From contig NZ_JAUSZH010000001.1 in the NCBI RefSeq assembly GCF_030817355.1, positions 8,097,001 to 8,161,000 on the forward strand: a stretch of DNA of 64,000 nt. The letters are read 5' to 3'. Source of the DNA: Streptomyces sp. V1I1. Lineage in GTDB: Bacteria; Actinomycetota; Actinomycetes; Streptomycetales; Streptomycetaceae. Positions 36,676-44,830 of the stretch are shown here, piece by piece. The notes beneath the pieces are model-generated. The model made no database searches and was not told the origin of the DNA. It saw only the letters and a program-made list of their open reading frames with translations. How positions within the stretch are numbered: position 1 is the first letter of the stretch; the number at the start of each line of letters is the position of its first letter. Made by a program: the position numbers and the translations under genes.

Positions 36676-36999
36676 CGGGAGACCCCTCACACGGGCGGGG
36701 GCGGGAAACGGAAGCTCCCTCTGCAGAAAGTCTGACCCACTACGTCCCCCTTGTCGCCCGCATCCGCCACGGGGACGCGCGTGAGCCAGGCTCTGGTCGG
36801 TCGTAGGCGCGGGTGTGTGTCCACACAGTCCGGGTACCACGGCCTCGGCAGCCGGGGCCGAAGGAGAATCTGCGGAAGATGTTGGCGCCTGTGTCCTGCC
36901 CGGGCCCCTGGTTCAGTGACGGCGGAGTCAAGAATCTACAACGCCGTAGAAGATGATGGGGGCCGTGGTCCGTCACCGCTTGGGCCGCTCGTAGGTGTG
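36676..36999. other. Stretch without a supported gene
   Basis: No convincing gene is visible. It separates terC from the remnant on the other strand. Confidence 0.4.
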
Positions 37000-37187
37000 G
37001 AGTTGCCGTCGTCGACGAGGCGGGACTGGCCGCGCTGCGGATGCACCGGCTGCTGGATGGGGAGAGTGACCGGCAGGCCGTGCTGAGCCGGTTTGTCGCC
37101 GAGCTATCGCCGGACGAGGAGCACTCGCTGCGGATCCGGCTCGGCCCCGACGGACCGCGTGACCCAGGCAGCGGTCCGGGCAGCTGA
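37000..37187 (+). other. Unidentified gene remnant
   Basis: An open stretch of about 60 codons (AVVDEAGLAALRMHRLLDGE, FVAELSPDEEHSLRIRLGPD) looks protein-like and ends at a TGA, but has no start or recognised family. It may belong to the damaged gene that follows or to a different lost gene. Confidence 0.3.
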
Positions 37188-37195
37188 CGGGCGCT

Positions 37196-37602
37196 CTACC
37201 TCGACGGCGCACCGCCACCGACCCGGCCTCCGCCGTCAGCGACGCCCACATCGTGTGCTGCGCTACGCCCGCGACCAGCCCGCTCTTCCCCGAATCCGCC
37301 CAGCCCGCCCAGGTGCACGTCAACGCCATCGGCGCCTTCCGCCCCACCATGCGCGAACTGCCGGACGAACTGCTGGCCGCACCGTGATCATCGACGAACT
37401 GGACGACCATCCTCGAAGAATCCGGCGAGATCATTCACGCCCTTCAGGCCGGCGCCACACCCAGGATGACCTCACCGAGCTGGGCACCGCCCTGACCTCC
37501 GCCCCCGCCGACCACGGCAAGCGCACGGTGTTCAAGATGGTGGGCGTCGCCATGCAGGACTGGGCCATCGCACGACTCCTGGCCGACAAGTTCCCCTGCT
37601 GA
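37196..37602 (+). pseudogene. Ornithine cyclodeaminase/mu-crystallin family, multiply frameshifted
   Basis: Pieces in several frames give the C-terminal half of this NAD-dependent family: IVCCATPATSPLFPESAQPA, QVHVNAIGAFRPTMRELPDE, then TVIIDELD, IIHALQAG and DDLTELGTALTSAPADHGKR to the end AIARLLADKFPC. At least two frameshifts occur and the N-terminal half is gone. It is not the SbnB gene of the cluster. Confidence 0.75.
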
Positions 37603-37775
37603 CCCATCCCGCCGGTGCTCCCGCACCGCAGCACGACGCCCAAAGCGGGCCCACTCCCGCGCCGTCCGCGCCGCCCGTGAGCTCCGCTCGGTTCACGCTC
37701 CGTTGCCCGAGCGGTTTCCGGCCCCGGTCGCCCAGCCCGCCCGCGACCGGAGAGGCCCCACTACGATCACTGGCC

Positions 37776-38669
37776 ATGGACTGGCTCGAGCGCACCGCGA
37801 AGCTGAGGCAGTGGACCCGAAGCGGGACGCGCGCTCCTCACAAGCCGCTGCTGCTCCTCTATGCCCTCGGTCGGTTCCAGGAAGACGCCGAGGCCGAGCT
37901 GCGGTACAGCGCAGTGGAGGAGGACCTGCAGCGTCTGCTCACTGAGTACGGCCCTCCCAACAAAACGACGCCGGCTTACCCGTTCCACCACTTGGTCAGC
38001 GACGGCGTATGGGAAGTGCGTACCGACCGCGGGCCCGGCAGCCCCGGAAGCGGAGTACGAGAACTTCGGGAATGGGGTGCCGCCGGGCGGCTTGCACCAG
38101 AACTGAGATCAGCGCTACGACGCGAACCGCAACTGCTCGGTCGGATTGCCAGGTTGCTGCTCGATCTGCACTTTCCACCCTCGCTCCACGGCGAGCTGTG
38201 TGAAGCCGTCGGCCTGGAGCCGCAACCGGGCGAGACCGAACGGCTCTCGGCCGCACGAAGGCAACGGGACCGGCACATGCGAGAGCTGGTACTGACGGCC
38301 TACGAATATCAATGCGCCTTCTGCGGCTACGACGGCAGGATCGGCGGGGTGCCGGTCGGACTGGAGGGCGCACACGTACGCTGGTGGGCATTCGACGGCC
38401 CGGACGACGTCGACAACGGGCTGTGCCTGTGCTCGCTGCACCACAAGCTCTTCGACAAGGGTGTCCTCGGCGTCGGCGACGGGCACCGCATCTTGGTCTC
38501 GCAGCGCTTCGTGGGCAGCAGCACCGCTGCACGCGAACACGTCATATCTCTCGCGGGACGCCCCCTCATCGGCCCCCAGCCGGGCACCCGCCGTATCGCA
38601 GCAGCCCATCGCGTCTGGCACACCAGTCAGGTCTTCCACGGCGCTCCACGCCCTGCCACGCTGGCTTGA
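37776..38669 (+). CDS. Phosphorothioate-DNA-directed HNH restriction endonuclease (ScoMcrA/SprMcrA type)
   Basis: A 297-residue type IV nuclease. The N-terminal half is the sulfur-binding domain seen in proteins that recognise phosphorothioate DNA (RAPHKPLLLLYALGRFQED, PFHHLVSDGVWEVRT). The C-terminal HNH nuclease has the zinc Cys pair CAFCGYDG, then EGAHVRWWAFDGPDDVDNG, and LCLCSLHHKLFDKGVLGV with catalytic and ligand His/Asn. It restricts incoming DNA carrying the dnd sulfur mark, so the host should lack that mark. The ATG at 37776 has no strong ribosome site. No dnd genes are in the window. Confidence 0.88.
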   Translation: MDWLERTAKLRQWTRSGTRAPHKPLLLLYALGRFQEDAEAELRYSAVEEDLQRLLTEYGPPNKTTPAYPFHHLVSDGVWEVRTDRGPGSPGSGVRELREWGAAGRLAPELRSALRREPQLLGRIARLLLDLHFPPSLHGELCEAVGLEPQPGETERLSAARRQRDRHMRELVLTAYEYQCAFCGYDGRIGGVPVGLEGAHVRWWAFDGPDDVDNGLCLCSLHHKLFDKGVLGVGDGHRILVSQRFVGSSTAAREHVISLAGRPLIGPQPGTRRIAAAHRVWHTSQVFHGAPRPATLA

Positions 38670-38731
38670 CGGATCTACCGCCGCCCCTGGCTCCTTCGCC
38701 GAATGTCAGTGCCTCGTGCAAGGCTCGTGGC

Positions 38732-39277
38732 ATGGACGAGTGGGACCTGGAGAACGCCGATCCGAGCCAACAGGTAGGAGCCCGGCACCACACGGTGCCC
38801 GCCTTCTATCTCCGCCGGTTCGCCAACTCCCAGAACCAACTCTGGGTCCGTGACCGTAGGTCCCCCACGCCTGGGTTGCGCAAAGAAACCGATCTGGCCA
38901 TCCGGGACTTCTACACGTTCCAGAACATTCACGGTGAGCCGGATGGGCGCATGGAGCAGGTATTGCAGAGGGTCGAGGGCAGAGCTTCGAGCGCGCTGCA
39001 TCGCGTGACGTCGGCCATGACCTGGGGGCGCCCGATCACGCCCGATGACAAGACGGACATCTGTATCTTCACGGCCTTCCAAGTCGTCCGCGGGCTCCGC
39101 AAGCGCCGCGAGATCGAGCTCATGTCGGACCTCTACGTCCGCATCATGCAGCTGAACACGCCAGTCGGTGCCGGGCGACGGGCAGTCACTGCCTACCGGG
39201 AAAAGCTCCGCGACTTCAAAACCCCTGCACATGGGCCACCACTGAAGCGAGCATTCAGGGACGGGTCGCAGAAGTGA
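38732..39277 (+). CDS. DUF4238 family protein, probably C-terminally truncated
   Basis: 181 residues. The start VGARHHTVPAFYLRRFANSQ is the DUF4238 signature (HHxVPxFYLRxF); the helical middle (VQRVEGRASSALHRVTSAM-like, TAFQVVRGLRKRREIELM) also fits. Family members are usually longer. The last about 25 residues here are the complement of the zinc-finger gene on the other strand, so the natural end appears lost. DUF4238 proteins occur in defence-rich neighbourhoods; the function is unproven. Confidence 0.65.
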   Translation: MDEWDLENADPSQQVGARHHTVPAFYLRRFANSQNQLWVRDRRSPTPGLRKETDLAIRDFYTFQNIHGEPDGRMEQVLQRVEGRASSALHRVTSAMTWGRPITPDDKTDICIFTAFQVVRGLRKRREIELMSDLYVRIMQLNTPVGAGRRAVTAYREKLRDFKTPAHGPPLKRAFRDGSQK

Positions 39278-39814
39278 CCCTTGGCAAGACATCGGCCCGG
39301 CCACCTCTGCGTATCGTTCCTGTAGGGCACCCCAGGATCAGGCTCGTAGCCCCAGGCGCGGGCTATCTGACGTGCCCTTTCGTCGGGAAACCGGGCCTTG
39401 CCACCGCAGCTCTCGCAACTACCTTGTCCCGAACGGATGTTGTCCAGGCGGGGGGGAGCTGACGTTCCAGCAGCGGAGGCACCACGCACGCACGGACTGC
39501 TTCACGTCGTGGACGATCTCCATTGGCAGGATGCGACCACGAGTGATCATTTCCGCACGGCGTTCCTCCGCTCGTCGCCTCTTGCGGCAATGCCCACACC
39601 CAGCACCCCCGTACACCGGGTTACGGATGTAGCTGAGGTACACCTTGAACGGGGTCTCGTTGCCGGGGCAACGCTTGTTGAGGCACTGGACCAGCCACGG
39701 TAACGATGTGCGCCCCGGGTAGGGTTCCAGCGGTTGGCAACCGGCTTCGTTGAGTTCCGCTGTGGCCCCGGCGTGATCGGTCTTAGGCCTCTTCACCACA
39801 TTGGCATCATGTCT
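39193..39814 (-). pseudogene. Repeated zinc-finger (treble-clef/ribbon) protein, frameshifted and cut by an IS3 element
   Basis: Three modules of about 55-65 residues repeat one pattern: a hydrophobic PLEPYPG-like start, PW..C, then a C..C knuckle (PLEPYPGRTSLPWLVQCLNK, GGAGCGHCRKRR; AWCLRCWNV, GSCESCGGKARF; RWPGRCLAKGHFCDPSLN). One base is gained or lost in the C7 run near 39455. The upstream end is interrupted at 39814 by the IS3 element; the frame stays open on its far side, so the start is unknown. Repeated zinc modules of this type occur in nuclease-like and DNA-binding proteins. Confidence 0.6.
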
Positions 39815-39877
39815 TGGGCTTGATCCGCTTTGACGGACATCTGAGATCAGGGGTTCTGCCCCGGAAGGATGTCCATC

Positions 39878-40186
39878 ATGGAGAGCATGGGGAAGAAGAA
39901 GCCTCGGCCTCGCCGTTCGTTCACGCCGGAGTTCAAGGCCGAGATCGTTGAACTGTGCCGGCGTGGTGACCGTTCGGTCGGTCAGATCGCCAAGGACTTC
40001 GACCTGACGGAGACCGCGGTGCGGCTGTGGGCCAGCCAGGCTGAGGTCGACGCGGGCGAGAAGGACGGCCTGACCAGCAGCGAGCGTGAGGAGTTGGCCG
40101 CGTTGCGGCGGGAGAACCGTCGCCTGCGCGAGGACGTCGACATCCTCAAGCGTGCAACGGCTTTCTTCGCGAAGGAGACCCGGTGA
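39878..40186 (+). CDS. IS3-family transposase OrfA (copy 1)
   Basis: 102 residues. The helix-turn-helix (FKAEIVELCRRGDRSVGQIA, DFDLTETAVRLWASQ) binds the ends. The coiled coil with leucine heptads (LAALRRENRRLREDVDILKR) mediates assembly. The ATG at 39878 is preferred because ggaagg lies 9 bases upstream; an ATG at 39869 is in frame. The end overlaps OrfB by GTGA. Confidence 0.9.
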   Translation: MESMGKKKPRPRRSFTPEFKAEIVELCRRGDRSVGQIAKDFDLTETAVRLWASQAEVDAGEKDGLTSSEREELAALRRENRRLREDVDILKRATAFFAKETR

Positions 40187-41055
40187 GCGTGCACCCGTTC
40201 ATCGAGGCGGAGAAGCAGGACGGTCACAACGTCAAGCGCGCATGTGAACTGCTCAAGGTCTCCCGCACCGCCTTCTATGCCCGCCGCGGCGGCAAGCCCG
40301 GACCGCGGGCGGTCCGCGATGCCGAGCTGACCGGGAGGATCACCGAAGTCCACGAGTGGTCGCGGGGCACCTACGGCTCTCCGCGCATCCACGCTGCCCT
40401 GCAACAGGCAGGCCAGGATTGCGGCCGGCGCCGGATCGCCAGACTGATGCGCAATGCCGGGCTGCAGGGCCGTCATCGCAGACGCCGACAACTGACCACG
40501 ATCCCAGACCCGCGAGCCGCCACCCGCCCCGACCTGGTCCTGCGTGATTTCGCTCCTGATCCCATGGCGATCGACACCCGCTGGTGCGGTGACATCACCT
40601 ACGTTCCGACCGAGGAAGGCTGGCTCTATCTGGCGACTGTCATCGACATCGCATCGCGCCGGGTGGTCGGCTGGGCAACCGCTGATCACCTGCGGACCGA
40701 GCTGGTTGCTGATGCCCTGCGATCTGCCTGTCGACAGCGTCGCCCAAGCCGGTCGGTGATCTTTCACTCGGACCGCGGCTGCCAATACACCAGCACCGAA
40801 TTCGCCGCCCTCAGCAGTGAGTTCGGCATCCGGCTCTCGGTCGGCCGCACCGGCCAATGCTGGGACAACGCGCTCGCCGAGTCGTTCTTCGCCACCATCA
40901 AGCGCGAGTTGCTCGGCACCACCGCCTGGCCCAGCCGGGCCGCCGCCCGCACCGCGATCTTCGACTTCATCGAAGGCTGGTACAACTTGCACCGATTGCA
41001 CAGCAGCCTCGGCTACCGGAGTCCCGCCGACTACGAGACCGCACTCGCGGCCTGA
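40183..41055 (+). CDS. IS3-family transposase OrfB (copy 1)
   Basis: 290 residues. HTH_21 segment (RMARLMRNAGLQGRHR-like) precedes the rve catalytic core with Asp (RWCGDITYVPTEEGWLYLA), Asp (VIFHSDRGCQYTSTEF) and Glu (CWDNALAESFFATIKRELL). The C-terminus ends with NLHRLHSSLGYRSPADYE. It starts at a GTG overlapping OrfA by 4 bp. All catalytic residues are present, and the sister copy encodes the same protein, consistent with recent activity. Confidence 0.92.
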   Translation: MSVHPFIEAEKQDGHNVKRACELLKVSRTAFYARRGGKPGPRAVRDAELTGRITEVHEWSRGTYGSPRIHAALQQAGQDCGRRRIARLMRNAGLQGRHRRRRQLTTIPDPRAATRPDLVLRDFAPDPMAIDTRWCGDITYVPTEEGWLYLATVIDIASRRVVGWATADHLRTELVADALRSACRQRRPSRSVIFHSDRGCQYTSTEFAALSSEFGIRLSVGRTGQCWDNALAESFFATIKRELLGTTAWPSRAAARTAIFDFIEGWYNLHRLHSSLGYRSPADYETALAA

Positions 41056-41169
41056 CCACCACACCGACGGTGTCCGTCAAAGCGGAACAAGCTCAGTCTA
41101 AGCCCCTGACACAGAGGCGGCTCCAGGTTCCACTGGCCAGCTGAAGGGCTATGACCGTGCCTCCATGAT

Positions 41170-41450
41170 GAATACGTCAGAAGGACGACCTGCGGCTCGA
41201 CCAGTCAGTCGCCGCGCGACACAGGTGGGTGTTGGTGGTCGCGTCGAGGGCGCGACGAGTGATCCGGGCATCGCCGGTGGGGCCGACGAGGCCGAATCGT
41301 CCGGCAGCCCCGTAGCAGCCGCAGGCCACGGCGTTGGGGCTGGTCGCCGCGTATAGGAGAGGCTCGGGGCCCTGCTCGACCTGCTGCTTGGCCAGGAAGT
41401 CGAGCGCGTTGAGCAGGGAGCGGTTGGGCTTGGGGACTTCCTTCGGAGGA
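41170..41450 (-). pseudogene. Short-chain dehydrogenase, C-terminal fragment
   Basis: One minus-strand frame reads VEQGPEPLLYAATSPNAVAC, GCYGAAGRFGLVGPTGDARI, then ALDATTNTHL. This fits the last 75 residues of SDR-family oxidoreductases (PLLYAATSPDA...YYGP). The Rossmann part and catalytic Tyr are absent. Confidence 0.55.
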
Positions 41451-41724
41451 ACGCCGCGCCGAACTCGACCGGCAGATGGGGATCCAGGCCCAGGCTGTCG
41501 CCATCGCCCCAGGAATCACCGGCTGCTTTCGGCCCGTTCTCTGTTTCAAGTGAGTCAAACAGGGATCGGCGCCTTCCTGTATCCCGATGTCGCCATGGGC
41601 ATGCCGGTGCTGGGTTGAGGGTCCTGGCTATCTCGGTGTCGCAGCCGTACCTCGACCTGCGAGCGACGGGTTGCGTCGTACGTCCTGGGCCGGATTGTCG
41701 TACCGGACAAGTAAGTTCGGGACC

Positions 41725-42500
41725 GTGACCAACGCGGAGATCACCGGCGCTCGTGGCCGGCGCTCTGGTGGGAAGAGTGCGGATCAGCTGCCGACGAGGC
41801 TCACGGCGGATCTGCTGGACTCCTGCCTGCAGAGTGCGGGCCAATCCTTAGAGGAGGGGGAGTTGGCGTATCTGGCGCTGACCTCGCAGATAGAGAATCC
41901 AGTCCGGGACGGGGTGGCCTACCACTTCACCGGCGGTTCGAGGGGACGCGGCTGGACGTCGGCCGAGAGTGGACGGGGATGTACACCGAAGGCAGCGGCG
42001 GCGAGCCTTCCGCGCGGAAGGTTGACCTGGCGGTGGTTGAGCGTCCCAGGCGCCGCAGCCGCTACGCGGAACTGCCACAAGGTGTAATCGAGTTCAAGGC
42101 TGTGCACTCCTATGAAGCTCACGCCCAGGGCCATCTGAACCAGATAGAAAAGCTGGTGAAGGTCGACGTCCTCAAGTCCATGACGTGGGACTCGTGCGTA
42201 CCGGGCGATGTGTATGCAGTGGTGCTGCTCCCGCATATGAACATCGTGAACGAACGGAAGCTCGCGGACCACGTGATGAAGGGCAGCGACAAGATCCGTC
42301 TCAACGATTTGCTGCGTCAGGCGGGCAGAGTGAGTGACACCGCGGTTCAGGGCGTCGCCCTGCGGCTTGCTCCGCTCGGGCCGGTGCGTGACGGCGCGCT
42401 CGACGGCGGGACGGAGTATGGGGTACACGTCACCGTGTCGTTCGTGATTCTCGGGCCGGTTCCAATAGAGACGTTTGAGACTCTCGACCGGCCGTTGTAG
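41725..42500 (+). pseudogene. Hypothetical protein with PD-(D/E)XK-like core, frameshifted
   Basis: Two frames join near 41930 into about 258 residues. The first reads TADLLDSCLQSAGQSLEEGE, LAYLALTSQIENPVRDGVAY. The second continues LDVGREWTGMYTEGSGG, then ARKVDLAVVERPRRRSRYAE and VIEFKAVHSYEAHAQGHLNQ. Asp in VDLAVVE followed by Glu-x-Lys in IEFKAV is the pattern of restriction-endonuclease-like folds, though I know no named family. The GTG start at 41725 lacks a clear ribosome site. It neighbours a restriction gene and other decayed genes. Confidence 0.5.
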
Positions 42501-42532
42501 GGCACAGATTCGGCTGCAAGTTCCGGGCCGGG

Positions 42533-42850
42533 TCACCGATCAAGCGCCTCCGCTGCGCGCCCGGCGTCTACGAACTCACCTGGGCCGGGAAAGGCCGCGC
42601 GCCACTGCGGGCAATAGGCGGGGAGGGACCTCGTCGGCGTGTGAGGACCACCGGTGACGGCGAGGTCTTCGAGCATGGTGACACTGCCGCGAATCGAGCC
42701 CAAGCTGGCCGCCGCGGGCGCGCTCTCCGCCCCGCGGCAGAGCGCCGCGGACACTCCCAGGCGGCGCGCCGCCTCCAGGAAGATGTCCGGCGCGGGCTTG
42801 CCGTGCGCGACCTCGTCGGCCGAGACGGTATCCCGGGACTGGGCAGATGC
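42533..42850 (-). pseudogene. HAD-superfamily phosphatase fragment
   Basis: The minus-strand frame reads SADEVAHGKPAPDIFLEAAR, RRLGVSAALCRGAESAPAAA. This is motif III (K-P-x-P-D) and the strand before motif IV of beta-phosphoglucomutase-like HAD enzymes, but the expected EDSxxG is altered and the N-terminal Asp motif is missing. Confidence 0.6.
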
Positions 42851-42971
42851 TCACCGGCATCGTCACCAAGTGGCTGCCGGACGACCGGCCGACGTGCACC
42901 GTCGTGCCGTGATCTCTTCGGGGGCGGTGAGCCGGTTGTGATGGAGCTCAAGCCTGGGGCGAAGCCGTCTG

Positions 42972-43961
42972 TCAGCCCTCCCGGATGAAGCCCTCCCGCA
43001 CCAGCCAGTCCTTCGCCACCTCGTGCGGGTCCTCCCCGGCCACGTCCACCCGCGCGTTAAGCCGCTGGGCCTCCGCCCCCGTCAGCCGCTTGGTGATCGG
43101 GGCGAGGACGTCGGCGATGGCGGGGTACTTCCTCATCGTGGCGCTGTTCATCTCGGGTGCCGCGTTGTAGTTGGGGAAGAAGTGCCGGTCGTCCTCCAGC
43201 ACCTTCAGCTCGAGTTCCGGAATGCGGCCGTCGGTGGTGGCCGCCACGCCGAGGGTGCAGGCCGCGCCCTTGGCGACCTGGGTGTAGACGACGCCGTCGT
43301 CCATCTTTTTGAAGTTCCCGCGCCGGAGGGCGAATCCGTACGTCTTCGCCACGCCCGGCAGGCCGTCCTCGCGCACCGAGAACTCGCTTCCGCCGCAGAT
43401 CGTCGCCGCGCCCGGGTCCTTCTTCGTCAGACGTGCCACGTCGGAGAGGGTGCGCAGCCGGTACTTCTGCGCATTCGCCCGGTTCGCGACCAGCGCGTAG
43501 GTGTTGTTGAGCGGGGCGGCGGGCAGCCAGGTGATGCCGTTGCGGCGGTCCTCCTCGCGTACGGCCTCCCACTGCTCGTACGGGTCGACGACCGGCTTGG
43601 TGTGACCGAGGTAGGTGATCCAGGCCGTGCCCGTGTACTCGTACATCCCGTCCGCCGCACCGGACTTGACCGCCTCGCGGGCACCGATCGAGCCCTGGAT
43701 GTTCGTCCGGTCCAGGACTTCCGCGCCGGCCGCTTTGAAGACCAGCCCCATGATCTGGCCCAGGATGATCTGCTCGGTGAACTCCTTGGAGGTCACGGTC
43801 AGTTGGGCGCCCTCCAGCGGTCGCCCCTTCCCGATGGAGCCGGGCTGCACCGAGTCGGCCAGCGGGCTGCCGCTGGTCAGTCCGCAGCCGCTCAGCCCTG
43901 CGGCGGCGAGCAGCAGGGAGCCCGCGCCCGCGACGGCCGTCCGTACCCGGGTCAGGCGCAT
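42972..43961 (-). CDS. Osmoprotectant ABC transporter substrate-binding lipoprotein
   Basis: 329 residues. The signal peptide ends in a lipobox with lipid-anchored Cys26 (AAAGLSGC). The mature part is an OpuAC/ProX-type type II binding protein (LTVTSKEFTEQIILGQIMGL, then GSIGAREAVKSGAADGMYEY, GTAWITYLGHTKP) for quaternary amines such as glycine betaine, choline or carnitine. It is the last gene of a four-gene operon. Its ATG overlaps the stop of the second permease by one base (TGATG), so translation is coupled. Confidence 0.9.
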   Translation of the reverse strand: MRLTRVRTAVAGAGSLLLAAAGLSGCGLTSGSPLADSVQPGSIGKGRPLEGAQLTVTSKEFTEQIILGQIMGLVFKAAGAEVLDRTNIQGSIGAREAVKSGAADGMYEYTGTAWITYLGHTKPVVDPYEQWEAVREEDRRNGITWLPAAPLNNTYALVANRANAQKYRLRTLSDVARLTKKDPGAATICGGSEFSVREDGLPGVAKTYGFALRRGNFKKMDDGVVYTQVAKGAACTLGVAATTDGRIPELELKVLEDDRHFFPNYNAAPEMNSATMRKYPAIADVLAPITKRLTGAEAQRLNARVDVAGEDPHEVAKDWLVREGFIREG

Positions 43962-44830
43962 CAGTCCACCTCCAGGCCGCGTGGGCGCAGCAGCAACTCG
44001 ACGAGCATCCCCAGCCAGTCCACGATCAGCGCCATGGCGACCGTCAGTACGGAGCCGAGCACCAGCACCGGCATGCGCTGGTTGGTGATGCCGGAGGAGA
44101 TCAGGTCCCCGAGTCCTCCTCCGCCGCCGAAGGTGGCCAGCGTCGCGGTGCCGACGTTCAGCACGAGCGCGGTCCGTACGCCCGCCAGGATCAGCGGTAC
44201 GGCCAGGGGCAGTTCGACCCGGAACAGCACCAGCAGCGGCGACATCCCGATGCCGCGCGCCGCCTCCACGAGTGCCGGGTCGGTGGCCCTCAGGCCGGCC
44301 ACGGTGTTGCTCAGCACCGGCAGCACCGCGAATGCCACGATGCCGACCAGGGCGGCTCGTTGGCCGATGCCGAGCCAGATCACCAGCAGCGCCAGCAGGC
44401 CCAGGGCCGGGGTCGCCTGGCCGATGTTGGCCGCCGCGACGAACGGCGGTGCGGCCCGGCGCAGGACCCCGCGCGTCAGCGCGATGCCCAGCGGGATCGC
44501 GATGATGAGCACGAAGAAGGTGGAGATCGCGACGAGTTCGGTCTGCTGGAGGAGTGCGGTGCGCACGGCGCCGTCTGCGAGGGCGTTCCTGGCGATCGAG
44601 TCCAGCTCGGTGGTGCGGAGATACAGCGCGGTGGCGCCGAGGACGACCGCGACGAAGGCCGGCAGCGTCACCAGCTTCTGCCAGGTGATACGGGGCGGGA
44701 CCCGGTCCAGTGCGGCGAGCCGGGTCACGGGCTCGTCATGCCCCGGCCCTGGAGCCGGCCCCGGGGACCCGTAACCGGCCTCGGGAGCGGCTCCACCACC
44801 GGCCCCGACACCGACCTCGCTCCGGCTCAC
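43961..44830 (-). CDS. Osmoprotectant ABC transporter permease (second)
   Basis: 289 residues of the OpuB/ProW permease type with five to six membrane helices (FFVLIIAIPLGIALTRG, LGLLALLVIWLGIG, VPLILAGVRTALVLNVGTAT). The coupling loop is near VEAARGIGMSPLLVLFRVEL. The first about 55 residues are Gly/Pro-rich and cytoplasmic, so a later start is possible, but this GTG/ATG overlaps the ATPase stop by 4 bp. It pairs with the permease at 46124 to form the channel. Confidence 0.88.
   Translation of the reverse strand: MSRSEVGVGAGGGAAPEAGYGSPGPAPGPGHDEPVTRLAALDRVPPRITWQKLVTLPAFVAVVLGATALYLRTTELDSIARNALADGAVRTALLQQTELVAISTFFVLIIAIPLGIALTRGVLRRAAPPFVAAANIGQATPALGLLALLVIWLGIGQRAALVGIVAFAVLPVLSNTVAGLRATDPALVEAARGIGMSPLLVLFRVELPLAVPLILAGVRTALVLNVGTATLATFGGGGGLGDLISSGITNQRMPVLVLGSVLTVAMALIVDWLGMLVELLLRPRGLEVD

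Larger units (their letters stand above)
39815..41095 (+). mobile_element. IS3-family element, copy 1
   Basis: 1281 bp, bounded by 25-bp inverted repeats starting TGGGCTTGATCCG at the left and TGAGCTTGTTCCG at the right (23 of 25 match). The ends carry TG...CA as usual for IS3, and GTCT flanks both sides (39811-39814 and 41096-41099). A second copy with the same length and the same predicted proteins lies inverted at 59498-60778. Confidence 0.92.

Noticed and set aside
37196..37602. Second diaminopropionate dehydrogenase for the cluster
   Set aside because: It belongs to the general ornithine cyclodeaminase family, lacks its N-terminal half and is multiply frameshifted.
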